The notes: generated by a model from the sequence alone, not told the origin. Shown: positions 16,881 through 25,949, counted from the first letter of the stretch. The stretch is 64,000 nucleotides of DNA from Streptomyces alanosinicus (GCF_014650595.1 NZ_BMVG01000017.1:1-64000), one strand, 5' to 3'. Numbers and translations are program-made.

Positions 16881-17912
16881 ATGGGCCATCCGTTCCCGAT
16901 CCGGGAGATCGCACGTCAGGCGGGTCTCAGCGAGGCCACCGTGGACCGGGTGCTGAACGGCAGGGGAGGGGTGCGTGAGAGCACCGCGCAGGAGGTGCGC
17001 CGGGCCATCGCCGACCTCGACCGGCAGCGCACCCAGGTGCGGCTGGTCGGCCGTACCTTCATGGTCGACATCGTGGTGCAGGCGCCGGAGCGGTTCTCGG
17101 CCGCCGTGCGCGCGGCCCTGGAGGCCGAACTGCCGTCCCTGCACCCGGCCGTGGTCCGCTCCCGCTTCCACTTCCGCGAGACCGGCCCCGCTGCCGAGCA
17201 GGTCAGGACCCTTGACCGGATCGCCCGGCGCGGCTCCCAGGGCGTGATCCTCAAGGCGCCGGACGTCCCCGAGGTCACCGACGCCGTGGGCCGGCTCACC
17301 GCCGCCGGCATCCCGGTCGTCACCCTCGTCACCGATCTGCCCGCAAGCGGCCGGCTCGGCTGCGTCGGCAGCGACAACCGGGCCGCCGGCGCCACCGCCG
17401 CCTATCTGATGGGCCAGTGGCTCGGCGACCGGCCCGGCCATGTCCTCACCAGCCTCAGCAGCGGCTTCTTCCGTAACGAGGAGGAGCGCGAGATGGGGTT
17501 CAGGAGCGTGATGCGGGCCCGGCATCCCGCGCGAAGGCTGGTGGAGATCGCCGAGGGACAGGGCCTGGACGCCACCCAGTACGACCTGGCCCGCGCCGCA
17601 CTGGAACGCGACCCGGAGATCCGGGCCGTCTACTCCATCGGCGGCGGCAACGACGCCACCCTGCGCGCCTTCGCCGACCTCGGCCGCGACTGCGCGGTCT
17701 TCATCGCCCACGACCTCGACCACGACAACACCCGGCTGCTGCGGGCCCACCGGCTGTCCGCCGTGCTCCACCACGATCTGCGCCAGGACATGCGGGAGGC
17801 CTGCCATCTGGTCATGCGGGCGCATGGCGCGCTGCCCCCGGCCGGCCCGGCGCTGCCGTCCGCGATCCAGGTCGTCACGCCGTACAACATGCCCGCGCCG
17901 ACGGACGGCTGA
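16881..17912 (+). CDS. LacI family transcriptional regulator
   Basis: 343 residues; ATG at 16881 with AAGGAG nine bases upstream. The N-terminal helix-turn-helix is FPIREIARQAGLSEATVDRVLNGRGGV (about residues 5-31), followed by a periplasmic-binding-type sensor domain (VILKAPDVPEVTDAVGRL; CVGSDNRAAGATAAYLMGQW; VYSIGGGNDATLRAFADLG). The sensor resembles LacI proteins that respond to sugars or cyclitols. A 13-base sequence in its own promoter recurs before the importer operon at 9947. It is therefore the likely regulator of both units, which is inference. A poly-gamma-glutamate hydrolase-like gene follows 11 bases downstream. Confidence 0.88.
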   Translation: MGHPFPIREIARQAGLSEATVDRVLNGRGGVRESTAQEVRRAIADLDRQRTQVRLVGRTFMVDIVVQAPERFSAAVRAALEAELPSLHPAVVRSRFHFRETGPAAEQVRTLDRIARRGSQGVILKAPDVPEVTDAVGRLTAAGIPVVTLVTDLPASGRLGCVGSDNRAAGATAAYLMGQWLGDRPGHVLTSLSSGFFRNEEEREMGFRSVMRARHPARRLVEIAEGQGLDATQYDLARAALERDPEIRAVYSIGGGNDATLRAFADLGRDCAVFIAHDLDHDNTRLLRAHRLSAVLHHDLRQDMREACHLVMRAHGALPPAGPALPSAIQVVTPYNMPAPTDG

Positions 17913-17922
17913 AGGGGGAACG

Positions 17923-18579
17923 ATGGCACGCACGGAGCGGACGCCACGCAGCGAGCAGGTGGAGATCGAGGGCGTCCCGCTGCTCGCGACCCTCGTACCG
18001 GGCGACGGGATCGGGCTGCTGGCGCTGCACGGCAGCAACGAGGGAGGCACCGCCGAACTCGCCCGCGTCGTCGCCCGCCGCTGCGGCGCCACCAGCCTCG
18101 TCTTCACCCAGCCGGATGTCCGCCGGCCCGTGCACATCCCGTCCCCGCGCATGGCACCCGACCACAGCGCGCTGCTGCGGGACTTCCTTCAGCAGGTCCG
18201 CCTCACGGTCTCCCTGCACGGCCATATGCGGCCCGGGGCAGCGCACACCGTCTTCCTCGGCGGCGCCAACCGCGACGCGGCCCACGTCCTCGCCGAGGCG
18301 TTCGCCGCCCGGGCCCCGCAGTTCCCGGCCGTCACCGACCTGGCCGCGATCCCCTCCGACCTGCGCGGCGTCCACCCCAGGAACCCGGTCAACCTGACCC
18401 GCCTCGCCGGAGTCCAGGTGGAACTGCCCCTGCCGGCCCGCACGAGCGGCGACGCCGACATCCCACCGGACCAGGTGACCGACGCGCTGACGGCGGGTGT
18501 GGAAGCACTGAGCAGGACAGTGCCGAGCAGGGGCGCGGGGAACTGCGCGACGGGCCACGACGACGCCGCAGACGCATGA
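17923..18579 (+). CDS. Poly-gamma-glutamate hydrolase family protein
   Basis: 218 residues; ATG at 17923 with GAAGGGGGAA upstream. Family hallmarks are the metal-site motif ALHGSNEGGTAELARVVA (about residues 34-51) and VSLHGHMRP, which together would bind zinc as in phage-type poly-gamma-glutamate hydrolases (DUF867). A downstream FLGGANRDAAHVLAEAF also fits. There is no signal peptide. The last 25 residues are low complexity and may be read-through. It is co-transcribed with the LacI-type gene. Why a peptide hydrolase sits with sugar genes is not clear. Confidence 0.75.
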   Translation: MARTERTPRSEQVEIEGVPLLATLVPGDGIGLLALHGSNEGGTAELARVVARRCGATSLVFTQPDVRRPVHIPSPRMAPDHSALLRDFLQQVRLTVSLHGHMRPGAAHTVFLGGANRDAAHVLAEAFAARAPQFPAVTDLAAIPSDLRGVHPRNPVNLTRLAGVQVELPLPARTSGDADIPPDQVTDALTAGVEALSRTVPSRGAGNCATGHDDAADA

Positions 18580-18609
18580 CGGCATGGCGTGGCGCTTCGG
18601 ACGGCGCAC

Positions 18610-19770
18610 TCAGCACGACCCGATTTCCGCCCAGGTACCGTCCTGAGCCGACCGGGCCATCGCGTCCAGCGCCGCAGCACTGCACACCGCGTCCGTGAGC
18701 GTCGCCCCGTACGCCGTCCCCTCGGCCACGGACCGCACGAACCGGGACGCCTCGATCACCTTCAGATCGTCGTACCCCATCGCGTTCGCCGCCCCCGGCT
18801 GGAACGCGGCGAACTCACCGTCGCCCGGCCCGACGTACACCGTGCTCACGGGCTGGTCCTGATACGTCGAACCCCGGCTCACCGCAAGCTCGTTCAGCCG
18901 CCGGAAGTCCCAGAAGACGGACCCTTTCGTGCCGTGCACCTCGAAGCCGTAGTTGTTCTGTTCGCCGACCGAGACCCGGCAGGCCTCCAGGACCCCGCGG
19001 GCGCCGGAGGCGAAGCGCAGCAGGCAGTTCACGTAGTCCTCGTTCTCGACCGGGCCCCGTTCGCCGCCGGCGGCGAGGGTGTGGCCGGCGGTGGCGCCGG
19101 CCGGCCGGGCCCGCTCCGGGACGAAGACCGCGGTGTCGGCGGTGAGCGAGTCGATGTCACCGAGCAGGAAGCGGGCCAGGTCGGCGCCGTGCGAGGCCAG
19201 ATCGCCGAGCACCCCGCTGCCGCCGCGCGCCCGCTCGTACCGCCAGGTCAGGGCGCCGTCCGGATGGGCCGCGTAGTCACTGAAGAGGCGGATGCGGACG
19301 TGGGTCACCGCGCCGATCTCACCGGAGGCGATCAGCTCGCGGGCGGCCTCGACGGCGGGTGCGTTGCGGTAGTTGAAGCCGACGGTGCCCTGCACGCCGG
19401 CCTTGGCGACCGCGTCGGCGACCGCGCGGGCGTCCCCGACGGTCAGCCCGACCGGCTTCTCGATCCAGATGTGCTTGCCGGCCTCGGCCATCGCCACGCC
19501 GATCTCCCGGTGCAGGAAGTTCGGGGCGGTGATGCTCACGGCCCGCACCCGGGGATCGGCCGCCACCTCACGCCAGTCGCGGGTCGCGGAGGCGAACCCG
19601 TACCGCTCGGCGGCCTCCTCGGCGCGCCCCGGCACCTCCTCGGCGACCGTGATCAGCCGGGGGCGCAGCGGGAGATGCGGATAGTGGTGCGGCAGCCGCG
19701 CGTACGCCTGGGAGTGCACCCGGCCCATCCAGCCGAACCCGATGACGGCGACACCCAGCTCATCCACCAT
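18610..19770 (-). CDS. Gfo/Idh/MocA family oxidoreductase
   Basis: 386 residues; ATG at 19770 with GGGAGGG upstream. The Rossmann domain begins VAVIGFGWMGRVHSQAYARL, and the catalytic Lys lies in HIWIEKPVGLT. The C-terminal domain has SGVLGDLASHGADLARFLLGD with the conserved Asp and His. It is longer than the inositol-type dehydrogenase at 14349 and clearly a different branch. It converges on the hydrolase gene, 30 bases apart, and is divergent from the LacI-type gene at 19890, the usual arrangement for a regulated dehydrogenase. Confidence 0.88.
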   Translation of the reverse strand: MVDELGVAVIGFGWMGRVHSQAYARLPHHYPHLPLRPRLITVAEEVPGRAEEAAERYGFASATRDWREVAADPRVRAVSITAPNFLHREIGVAMAEAGKHIWIEKPVGLTVGDARAVADAVAKAGVQGTVGFNYRNAPAVEAARELIASGEIGAVTHVRIRLFSDYAAHPDGALTWRYERARGGSGVLGDLASHGADLARFLLGDIDSLTADTAVFVPERARPAGATAGHTLAAGGERGPVENEDYVNCLLRFASGARGVLEACRVSVGEQNNYGFEVHGTKGSVFWDFRRLNELAVSRGSTYQDQPVSTVYVGPGDGEFAAFQPGAANAMGYDDLKVIEASRFVRSVAEGTAYGATLTDAVCSAAALDAMARSAQDGTWAEIGSC

Positions 19771-19821
19771 GACAGCCCTCCCGGGGCTACTTGGACCGGT
19801 CCACGCTCTGTCCAGGCCACC

Positions 19822-19833
19822 TTTGTCCTGACA
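19822..19833 (+). promoter_or_regulatory. Near match to the 13-bp operator
   Basis: TTTGTCCTGACA matches 11 of 12 bases of TTTGTACTGACA found at 9808-9820. It lies in the divergent promoter region of the 18610-19770 dehydrogenase and the second LacI-type gene. A single near match could be chance. Confidence 0.3.
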
Positions 19834-19842
19834 TCGCAAGCG

Positions 19843-19858
19843 TGTCAACCCTTTGACA
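19843..19858. promoter_or_regulatory. Palindrome TGTCAA-N4-TTGACA, candidate LacI operator
   Basis: TGTCAA at 19843-19848 and TTGACA at 19853-19858 form a perfect inverted repeat 31 bases before the regulator start at 19890. The half-site also resembles a -35 box, so it may overlap a promoter. Confidence 0.45.
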
Positions 19859-19889
19859 GAGCGGCACGCCGCATGGAACGGTCCATCTC

Positions 19890-20882
19890 ATGAGACCGCC
19901 GACGATCCGCGACGTGGCCGAGCAAGCCGGGGTGTCCAAGTCGCTGGTCTCGCTGGTGCTGCGCGGCTCGGGACCGGTCGGACCCGAGAAACGGGAGGCC
20001 GTGCTCCGCGCCGTGCGCGAGCTGGGCTACCGGCCGAACGCGGCCGCCCGCAGCCTCAGCGAACAGCGCACCCGCACGGTCGGCGTCCTCCTGGACGACC
20101 TGCGCAACCCCTGGTTCGTCGACCTCCTCGACGGCCTGAACTCCCTGCTGCACGCCGCCGGGCTGCACATGCTGCTCGCCGACGCCCGGCTGAACCGGCG
20201 GATGGGGCACGACCTCGCCGAACCCTTCCTGGACCTGGGCGCCGACGGCCTCGTGGTCGTGGGGACGGTCCCGGGCGCCGACGGGCTCGGCGTGCTCGCC
20301 CAGCGGATGCCGGTCGTCGTGGCGGGCGCCCGCGAGCCACAGCCGCCGGGTGTCGACGTCGTCGCCGGGGACGACGAGCAGGGGGCGCGGCTGGTCACCG
20401 AGCACCTGCTGGGCCTCGGCCATCGCAGGATCGCCCATCTCGCGGGCCATGGCGCCGTCGGCGAGCTGCGCCGGCGCGGCTTCGAGGCGGCCATGAAGGC
20501 ACACGGTGCCGAGCCGGTCGTAGAACCGGGCGATCTGACCGAGGAAGGCGGCTACCGGGGCACGGTACGACTGCTCAGCCGCGCCGACCGGCCCACCGCC
20601 CTCTTCGCCGTCAACGACATGGCCTCCGTCGGCGCGCTCTCGGCGGCCGGGGAACTGGGCCTGCGCGTACCACGCGACCTGTCGGTGGCCGGCTACGACA
20701 ACACCAGCATCGCGCGGCTGCGGCACGTCTGGCTCACCACCGTCGACACCGCCCCGCACGAGATCGGCCGGCGCGCCGCCCGCTGTCTGCTCGACCGGCT
20801 GGAGGGGCCGGCCGGTGAGGGGCGCGTCCACCTCGCCGTGCCGACGCTGGAGATCCGGGGGACGACGGCGCCGCCTGCGTGA
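19890..20882 (+). CDS. LacI family transcriptional regulator
   Basis: 330 residues. The N-terminal motif TIRDVAEQAGVSKSLVSLVLRGSGPVG is a canonical LacI helix-turn-helix, with the hinge-helix residues AARSLSEQRTRTVGVLL near 52-68. The sensor domain has NPWFVDLLDGL, GADGLVVVGT, ITRIAHLAG-like HRRIAHLAGHG and FAVNDMASVGALSA. No strong ribosome site precedes the ATG, and a start within the first few codons or a leaderless mRNA is possible. It is divergent from the dehydrogenase at 18610-19770, its probable target. Confidence 0.9.
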   Translation: MRPPTIRDVAEQAGVSKSLVSLVLRGSGPVGPEKREAVLRAVRELGYRPNAAARSLSEQRTRTVGVLLDDLRNPWFVDLLDGLNSLLHAAGLHMLLADARLNRRMGHDLAEPFLDLGADGLVVVGTVPGADGLGVLAQRMPVVVAGAREPQPPGVDVVAGDDEQGARLVTEHLLGLGHRRIAHLAGHGAVGELRRRGFEAAMKAHGAEPVVEPGDLTEEGGYRGTVRLLSRADRPTALFAVNDMASVGALSAAGELGLRVPRDLSVAGYDNTSIARLRHVWLTTVDTAPHEIGRRAARCLLDRLEGPAGEGRVHLAVPTLEIRGTTAPPA

Positions 20883-20943
20883 CGGGCGGGCGGCCTCGGG
20901 GGTTGCGGGCGGCGTCAGGGGTTGCGGGCGGCCTCGGAGGGTG

Positions 20944-21288
20944 TCAGAGGTTGATCGCGTACGCCTTGCGCAGCGTCTCGTGCACCGTCCACGTCGTACG
21001 GTCGCCCGCGCGCAGCATCGCCATGTCGCCCGGCCCCACCGTCAGCGTCGGCCCGTCCTCGACCTCGATCGTCGCCGAACCGCTGACCACCACGAACAGC
21101 TCGTCCGCCTCGGTGTCGGTGACCACGCCGGGCGTGATCTGCCAGATCCCGCGGATCTGCCGGCCGTCCGGCGACTCCCAGACCACCTTGCCGGTGACCT
21201 CCGGACTCCCCGAGACGATCTGCTCCGGGTCGAGGGGCTCGGGCGTCAGGTCGGCGTCGGGGATGTGCAGTGCGAAGCTGTGCGTCAT
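20944..21288 (-). CDS. Cupin domain protein
   Basis: 114 residues of a single small beta-barrel: GIWQITPGVVTDTEADELFVVVSG (first cupin motif) and LTVGPGDMAMLRAGDRTTW (second motif). It resembles the DUF861 group of small cupins. The usual metal-binding His residues are mostly replaced (E in the first motif, no clear His in the second), so metal binding is uncertain. Function unknown. It is a single gene, tail to tail with the LacI-type regulator. Confidence 0.8.
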   Translation of the reverse strand: MTHSFALHIPDADLTPEPLDPEQIVSGSPEVTGKVVWESPDGRQIRGIWQITPGVVTDTEADELFVVVSGSATIEVEDGPTLTVGPGDMAMLRAGDRTTWTVHETLRKAYAINL

Positions 21289-21419
21289 ACGGCGAGCCTA
21301 GCCAGCGCCCCGCGCCCGCCGCCGTCGACAGAGTGTGGGACATCGGGGCTGGTGGGAGGACACTTCGTCGGTCGGTCGTGGACTGGCGGACCCGCGCGCC
21401 CCGGGTGATGGTGGGGAAC

Positions 21420-21941
21420 ATGGCTGACTCCCCGGTGGTCGGCACGGCCCCGCCCCAGCCCCGGCGGCACGAGACACGCGAGGCCGTGCTGTTCGGCGGG
21501 GTGTACGGCGCGGTCCTCGCCAGCTCGATGGTCGCGGCCCTCACCCAGTACGGCCGGGTGACCCCCGCGGGACGCCGCTACGACGCCGCCTGGCTGCTGG
21601 TGACCGCGTTCGCCTCCGCCCTGGCCCATGGCTACGCCCACTACATCGCCGAACGCGCCCCGCACCGCCGCTGGGACGTGCTGCGTACCCTGCGCGACGA
21701 GTGGCCCCTGGTCACGGCCGTGCTGCCCACGGTCTTCGTGCTGGCGGGCGCGGGCTGGGGGTGGTGGCCCGCGAAGGGGCTCGAATACCCGGCCTTCGCC
21801 CTCAACATCGCCATCCTCTTCAGCCTGGGCCTGGTCACCGCCCGCTGGGCGGCACGTCGCTGGCCGGTCGCCGTACTCGTCGGGCTGGGCGACGCGCTGC
21901 TCGGGCTGATCGTGGTGGTGGCGAACGCGCTGATCAAGTAG
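21420..21941 (+). CDS. Hypothetical integral membrane protein
   Basis: 173 residues from the ATG at 21420 with GGGGA upstream; an in-frame ATG four codons earlier is possible. Five hydrophobic segments are visible: AVLFGGVYGAVLASSMVAAL, AAWLLVTAFASALAHGYAHY, PLVTAVLPTVFVLAGAG, AFALNIAILFSLGLVTARW and VAVLVGLGDALLGLIVVVAN. The ALAHGYAHYIAE motif contains two His and could face a site in the membrane. I do not recognise a functional family. Confidence 0.75.
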   Translation: MADSPVVGTAPPQPRRHETREAVLFGGVYGAVLASSMVAALTQYGRVTPAGRRYDAAWLLVTAFASALAHGYAHYIAERAPHRRWDVLRTLRDEWPLVTAVLPTVFVLAGAGWGWWPAKGLEYPAFALNIAILFSLGLVTARWAARRWPVAVLVGLGDALLGLIVVVANALIK

Positions 21942-22093
21942 CGAGCGGGCGGCAGCGGGCCGTAGCGCGTGGGCATCTGCGGGGCCGTAGCGGCGGTTGT
22001 CAGCGGCCGGTGCGCACCCCGTCCAGCGCGATCGCGAGGGGTACCTCCACTTTGCCAGTGCACCGTTCTCTGGCTTTCGGAGAGGCTTCTTCA

Positions 22094-22903
22094 TGCCCCG
22101 CAAGTCCACCCGCCTCACCTTCGCGGTCCTCGCGACCGGTGCCGGCGTGTTCTCCATGCTCCAGTCGCTGATCGCGCCGGCCCTGCCGACCGTCCAGCAC
22201 GCCCTGCACACCTCCCGGTCGGCCGCGACCTGGGTGATGACGGCCTATCCGCTGTCCGCCTCGGTCTTCACCCCGATCCTCGGCCGGGTCGGCGACCTCA
22301 TCGTCGCTTGGGTCGTCCAGGGCGTCGGCGATGCCCTCTTCCCGCTGTCCTTCGGCATCATCCGGGACGAGTTCGCGCCCGCCGACATCGGCGGCAGCAT
22401 CAGCAACCTCTCCGCGGTGATCGCCGCCGGCGGCGGCGATCACCATGGTGGCCGCCGGGCCGATCGTCTCCACGCTCGACTACCGCCGGCTGTTCTGGAT
22501 CCCGGTCGCGATCGTCGTCGCCACGGTCCTGATCGCCGTGGCCTACGTCCCCGAGTCACCCAACCGGGCCCAGGGGAAGGTCAGTTGGTACGGCGCAGGG
22601 CTGCTCTCCGCGTGGCTGATCGACCTGCGCGTGATGCGGCTGCCCGCGGCGTGGACGACCAGCGTGGCCGCCCTGCTCTTCGGCGCGGGCATGTACGCGA
22701 TCTGGTCCTTCCTGCCCGGCTTCGTCCAGACACCGGTCACGGCCGGCTACGGCTTCGGCGCGAGCGTCACCGCCTCCGGACTGCTCGCCGTACTCTGCCT
22801 GGCCGCGCCCGGCGCCGCCCTGCTGGTCCCGGCCCGCCGCCAGGGCCGTACGCCGACCCCCGCCGCCGCGTCGGCGACACGGGCACCCGCCCGGGTGCGG
22901 TAG
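22094..22903 (+). pseudogene. MFS transporter pseudogene
   Basis: The 5' part (ATG at 22094) reads as the first membrane helices of a major facilitator: LIAPALPTVQHALHTSRSAATWVMTAYPLSASVFTPILGRVGD. It then jumps directly to LIVAWVVQGVGDALFPLSFG, so the segment normally covering helices 2-3 is missing. A frameshift follows near 22440. The next segment (AAGPIVSTLDYRRLFWIPV ... VPESPNR) is in another frame and again lacks central helices before a C-terminal part ending at 22903. At least two deletions and one frameshift make it non-functional. Confidence 0.8.
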
Positions 22904-22949
22904 GGTTGACCTGCGTGATCACACGGGAACACCCCGCGTGAGACCGCAA

Positions 22950-23024
<75 letters not shown>

Positions 23025-23051
23025 GGGAGCATCGCTCCGAAGTCGCAGGTC

Positions 23052-23085
23052 AGGGCCCTGTTTCACCTAGGTGAGGCAGGGCCCT
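23052..23085 (+). terminator. tRNA-Pro terminator hairpin
   Basis: AGGGCCCTG (23052-23060) pairs with CAGGGCCCT (23077-23085); the loop contains a second small palindrome TCACCTAGGTGA. It lies 28 bases after the tRNA. Confidence 0.75.
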
Positions 23086-23152
23086 TGATCGTTCCCGCGA
23101 GCTGTCGTGTCACATTTGGTCACAAACGCCTGGCTGCCGCGAGGTCTGCCAC

Positions 23153-23851
23153 TCAGTACGGTGTGGCTAGCGCGCAGCCACCCACGACGGTCAGTGTCCA
23201 GCCCCCGATCAACGCGGCGAGCACGTACATGTGCAGTGGCCAGGCAGCCCATCCAGGTGCGGCGCTGCCCGCAGCAGCGATGGTCATCAGGGCCAAGGTG
23301 AAGGCAGCCCACCAGCCCAGATTGCGGTGGACCAGATCGATGGCAGTGCGTAGACGCTCGTCGAGAGTGCCGGAGTGGTCGGGGTGCGGCAGGTCTGTGA
23401 GGCGAGCGGGCAGAAGCTGAGGGTCGATCAGTTCCGGTTCGAGGCTGGGGTAGAGGGTGTGGACCGCATTGATCACGTGTCCCATGTGGGGGGTGTCGAC
23501 CAGGGGGACGGTGAACGTAGAAGCGGGAGTCGGGTCAAAGATGGGAACGCGGTCGGCCAGGGTGAACCAGTCCAATCTGGGATGGTCCTGGTCAGTGAGC
23601 CGGTGACCGGGCAGGCGGGTCAGCTCGGCCAGAAGATGGCCCGTGGCCTTGTCCCCGATAGCGGCTCGTGTGAGGGTCCGCAGGGTGGGTACGTGCACGA
23701 GTGGCTCGTCGTCACCACCCTCGCGTCCGATCTGTTCCAGCATCTGGCAGAAGGCGTCGAAACTCGTGCGCTGTGCCTGGGTGAGCAGGTGGAGCGGGGC
23801 ACCACTGAGGATGGTGCCCAGCGGGTGGTCCGGAGTGTGGAGTTGGCTCAT
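23153..23851 (-). CDS. Hypothetical protein with C-terminal membrane segments
   Basis: 232 residues; ATG start. The first 165 residues are soluble and polar. The C-terminus has two hydrophobic helices (NLGWWAAFTLALMTIAAAGS and HMYVLAALIGGWTLTVVGGC). This suggests a tail-anchored or membrane-associated protein with a large cytoplasmic part. No motif points to a function. It is the first gene inside the island after attL and runs towards it. I see no ribosome site strong enough to settle the start. Confidence 0.6.
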   Translation of the reverse strand: MSQLHTPDHPLGTILSGAPLHLLTQAQRTSFDAFCQMLEQIGREGGDDEPLVHVPTLRTLTRAAIGDKATGHLLAELTRLPGHRLTDQDHPRLDWFTLADRVPIFDPTPASTFTVPLVDTPHMGHVINAVHTLYPSLEPELIDPQLLPARLTDLPHPDHSGTLDERLRTAIDLVHRNLGWWAAFTLALMTIAAAGSAAPGWAAWPLHMYVLAALIGGWTLTVVGGCALATPY

Positions 23852-24205
23852 GAGTGGGCTCCAGGAATTCGTAGACGCTGCTGAAAGAGCCGGTGAGGCA
23901 ATGAACGGCTCGCGGACAGCAGATGATCCTGTAGGTGCGGTGAGACCGGGGAATCGCGATTAATTGGACCCCGTGTGTGGTCAGGCTGTCGCCGGCCGTG
24001 TTGCATCGTGCGTGGCGATGGCGAGGCAGAGCAGGACCGCCCGGCCGTTGACCGAGGAGTAGTTTGAAGGGAATGGTGCGAGCCCAGGCTGTGATGGCCC
24101 GGCGAGGCAGGTCGCAGGGTGCGGGGGTAGAAGCGCCCAGCCAGCTCCAGATCGGTGATATTGATCTGCATGATGCCCACACGGCCCGCACCGGGGGGGG
24201 GAATG
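23852..24205. other. Intergenic region without a supported gene
   Basis: About 350 bases. Short open frames exist on the minus strand, but they lack ribosome sites and convincing codon use. It may hold the promoter of the 23153-23851 gene. I see no repeat or hairpin of note. Confidence 0.4.
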
Positions 24206-24907
24206 TCAGGATTGGCCACGTACGGCGCGGGCGGCGGCGGCGCCGGCCTCGAACTCTTCTTGGGTGATAGCCCTCATCCCTTCGCAGCACCCCGCAGAGA
24301 ACGAGAACTGGTCGGACTCAAAGGGCTTTTCGAAGGCGACGGTGACGTTGCGGGGTGGGATCTCCCACACTGGGGTCGCATACGCCACGCCAGGCTGATT
24401 CTCCACGATGCGCGTCGTACCCAGGTAGACGTCGTAGATCGCGCTGTAGACAATCAGCGACGGATAGTCACGCTCGCGCTGCTGGGCGATGCAGATGCTT
24501 CGTGGCTGCACGGTGTCGGAGAGGGTGAAGGTTACATCTGCGTTCAGGCCGGGGCTGAAGGTGTTGGTTAGCTCCCAGGCGTCGATCGTGAACTCGAACT
24601 GGCGGAACCCCAGCCCGTTTGTGACCGGAGCTTGGCGGATTAGCCTCATGTACGCGTCGAACACCATCACGTCGACCTTGCGGTTGGCTCCAGGTGCTGC
24701 GCCCTTGAGGTTGAAGGGAATCCGGATGACCGACCGTTCGTACTCGACCTCCCCCTCGGGCGGGAACTGCTCAGGCCGCTGGGGTGCTCGTGGGGGGCTC
24801 CCAGCTCCGGTGCCCCCGGTCGGCCCGCCACGGGGTGGGCTGGCGGCACTGCTTGGGTTGGGCCACGAGACCGGTTCAGGTGGCTCGGGCAGGTTCTTCT
24901 CAGACAC
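24206..24907 (-). CDS. Hypothetical protein, Pro/Gly-rich N-terminus
   Basis: 233 residues from a GTG at 24907 preceded by GAAGGGAG; an in-frame start eight codons earlier is less well supported. The N-terminal 60 residues are disordered (PPEPVSWPNPSSAASPPRGG). The rest has alternating hydrophobic residues typical of beta structure (VIRIPFNLKGAAPGANRKVD; FRQFEFTIDAWELTN). A C-terminal helix contains CCEG and is Ala-rich. No signal peptide or known domain is seen. It precedes an integrase remnant and may be island cargo. Confidence 0.6.
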   Translation of the reverse strand: MSEKNLPEPPEPVSWPNPSSAASPPRGGPTGGTGAGSPPRAPQRPEQFPPEGEVEYERSVIRIPFNLKGAAPGANRKVDVMVFDAYMRLIRQAPVTNGLGFRQFEFTIDAWELTNTFSPGLNADVTFTLSDTVQPRSICIAQQRERDYPSLIVYSAIYDVYLGTTRIVENQPGVAYATPVWEIPPRNVTVAFEKPFESDQFSFSAGCCEGMRAITQEEFEAGAAAARAVRGQS

Positions 24908-25018
24908 TCGCGATACTCCCTTCGCTATCAATTCTCACGCTCAGTAACCATACGTAACGCTGCGTGACGCGCAAGACTCCACGCCGACCGCTCGGGAGAC
25001 CCAATCTGCGCAACCTCT

Positions 25019-25200
25019 TCAAGACACCAGCAGCTGCCCGAGCTTGTCCGAGCCTGCCTTGAGGCTCTGCGGGTCGGGGTGGACGTAAACGCGCTTGGTG
25101 AAGGACAGATCGCTGTGTCCGGCCCAAGCGGAGACCACGGTGTCGGGCACGCCGTTGTTGGCCATCCAGGACAGGCAGGCGTGCAATAAGGAATTACTTC
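25019..25200 (-). pseudogene. C-terminal remnant of a tyrosine recombinase (integrase)
   Basis: About 55 codons that match the end of phage/ICE integrases: HACLSWMANNGVPDTVVSAW, then AGHSDLSFTKRVYVHP, then LKAGSDKLGQLLVS and a stop at 25019-25021. The GHSD His and the catalytic Tyr in RVYVH are present. An in-frame stop lies just upstream, and the rest of the enzyme, including the first Arg, is gone. Its position 2 kb from the tRNA-Pro attachment site and its orientation fit the integrase that inserted this island. Confidence 0.75.
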
Positions 25201-25289
25201 ATTCGGAGATGACAAACAAAATCCCCTCGCGCCTGCAAAAGCGGAGGGGAACGTTTGTCGAGAACTCAGGGGTCCCTTCGATGCTGCGC

Positions 25290-25949
25290 TCACGCCGGTC
25301 GGACAGCAGTGCCAAAGAGGGTGCCGATGTGTCCCTCGGTCGGAGCCTGGATCACCTTGACGCCGACACGCTGGAAGCCGTACTTCAGCAGGAGGTTCCT
25401 CCACTTTCGAGGGGAGTAGCTGTAGCGGTACGTGTAGACGGGCCGTCCAGCGAAGCCGCCCTTGTACATTCCCTGTGGGCCGTAGGCTCCGGGGATGGCC
25501 GGCGGGTGCGACAAGGCAAAAACGCCTCCGGGGTTCAGACGGTCCAGAGCCAAAGGCAGGAGCCGGACCGGGTCCGCGAACCAGGCACAGCCGAAGATCG
25601 AGTAGATGGCGTCATACGTCGCTTCGGTCGTTGCGAGGAAGGACAGCGCCTCGCCCTGGTGGAAGACAGCTCCTGTGTCCGACCACCTGTCGGTGATCTT
25701 CTTCACCATGACGGGGGAGAGGTCGAGCCCGTGGGCTTCTACGCCACTCTTCGCGAGGAAGGCAACCGCGCGCCCAGTGCCGCAGCCGATCTCCAGCACC
25801 CTCCGTGGTTCCCCCAGAACCTCCGGGCCGGGGCCATGATCCCTGTACTGCGTCCAGTTGAATACCGGCTCGGCAGCTGGATCGAAGGCCGATTCCGCGT
25901 AGGTGTCCCAGACCTCAGTCTCGATGGCGTAGTCATGCTGTGCAGACAC
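25290..25949 (-). CDS. Class I SAM-dependent methyltransferase
   Basis: 219 residues from a GTG at 25949 with AAGGAA upstream. The SAM-binding motif I is VLEIGCGTGRAVAFLAKSG, motif II DLSPVMVKKI (VEAHGLDLSP), and motif IV YDAIYSIFGCAWFADPVRLL with LNPGGVFALSHPP as motif V. It is a small-molecule type of the UbiE/Methyltransf_11 group. The substrate cannot be inferred. A short gene of unknown function lies upstream in the same direction, 95 bases away. Confidence 0.88.
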   Translation of the reverse strand: MSAQHDYAIETEVWDTYAESAFDPAAEPVFNWTQYRDHGPGPEVLGEPRRVLEIGCGTGRAVAFLAKSGVEAHGLDLSPVMVKKITDRWSDTGAVFHQGEALSFLATTEATYDAIYSIFGCAWFADPVRLLPLALDRLNPGGVFALSHPPAIPGAYGPQGMYKGGFAGRPVYTYRYSYSPRKWRNLLLKYGFQRVGVKVIQAPTEGHIGTLFGTAVRPA

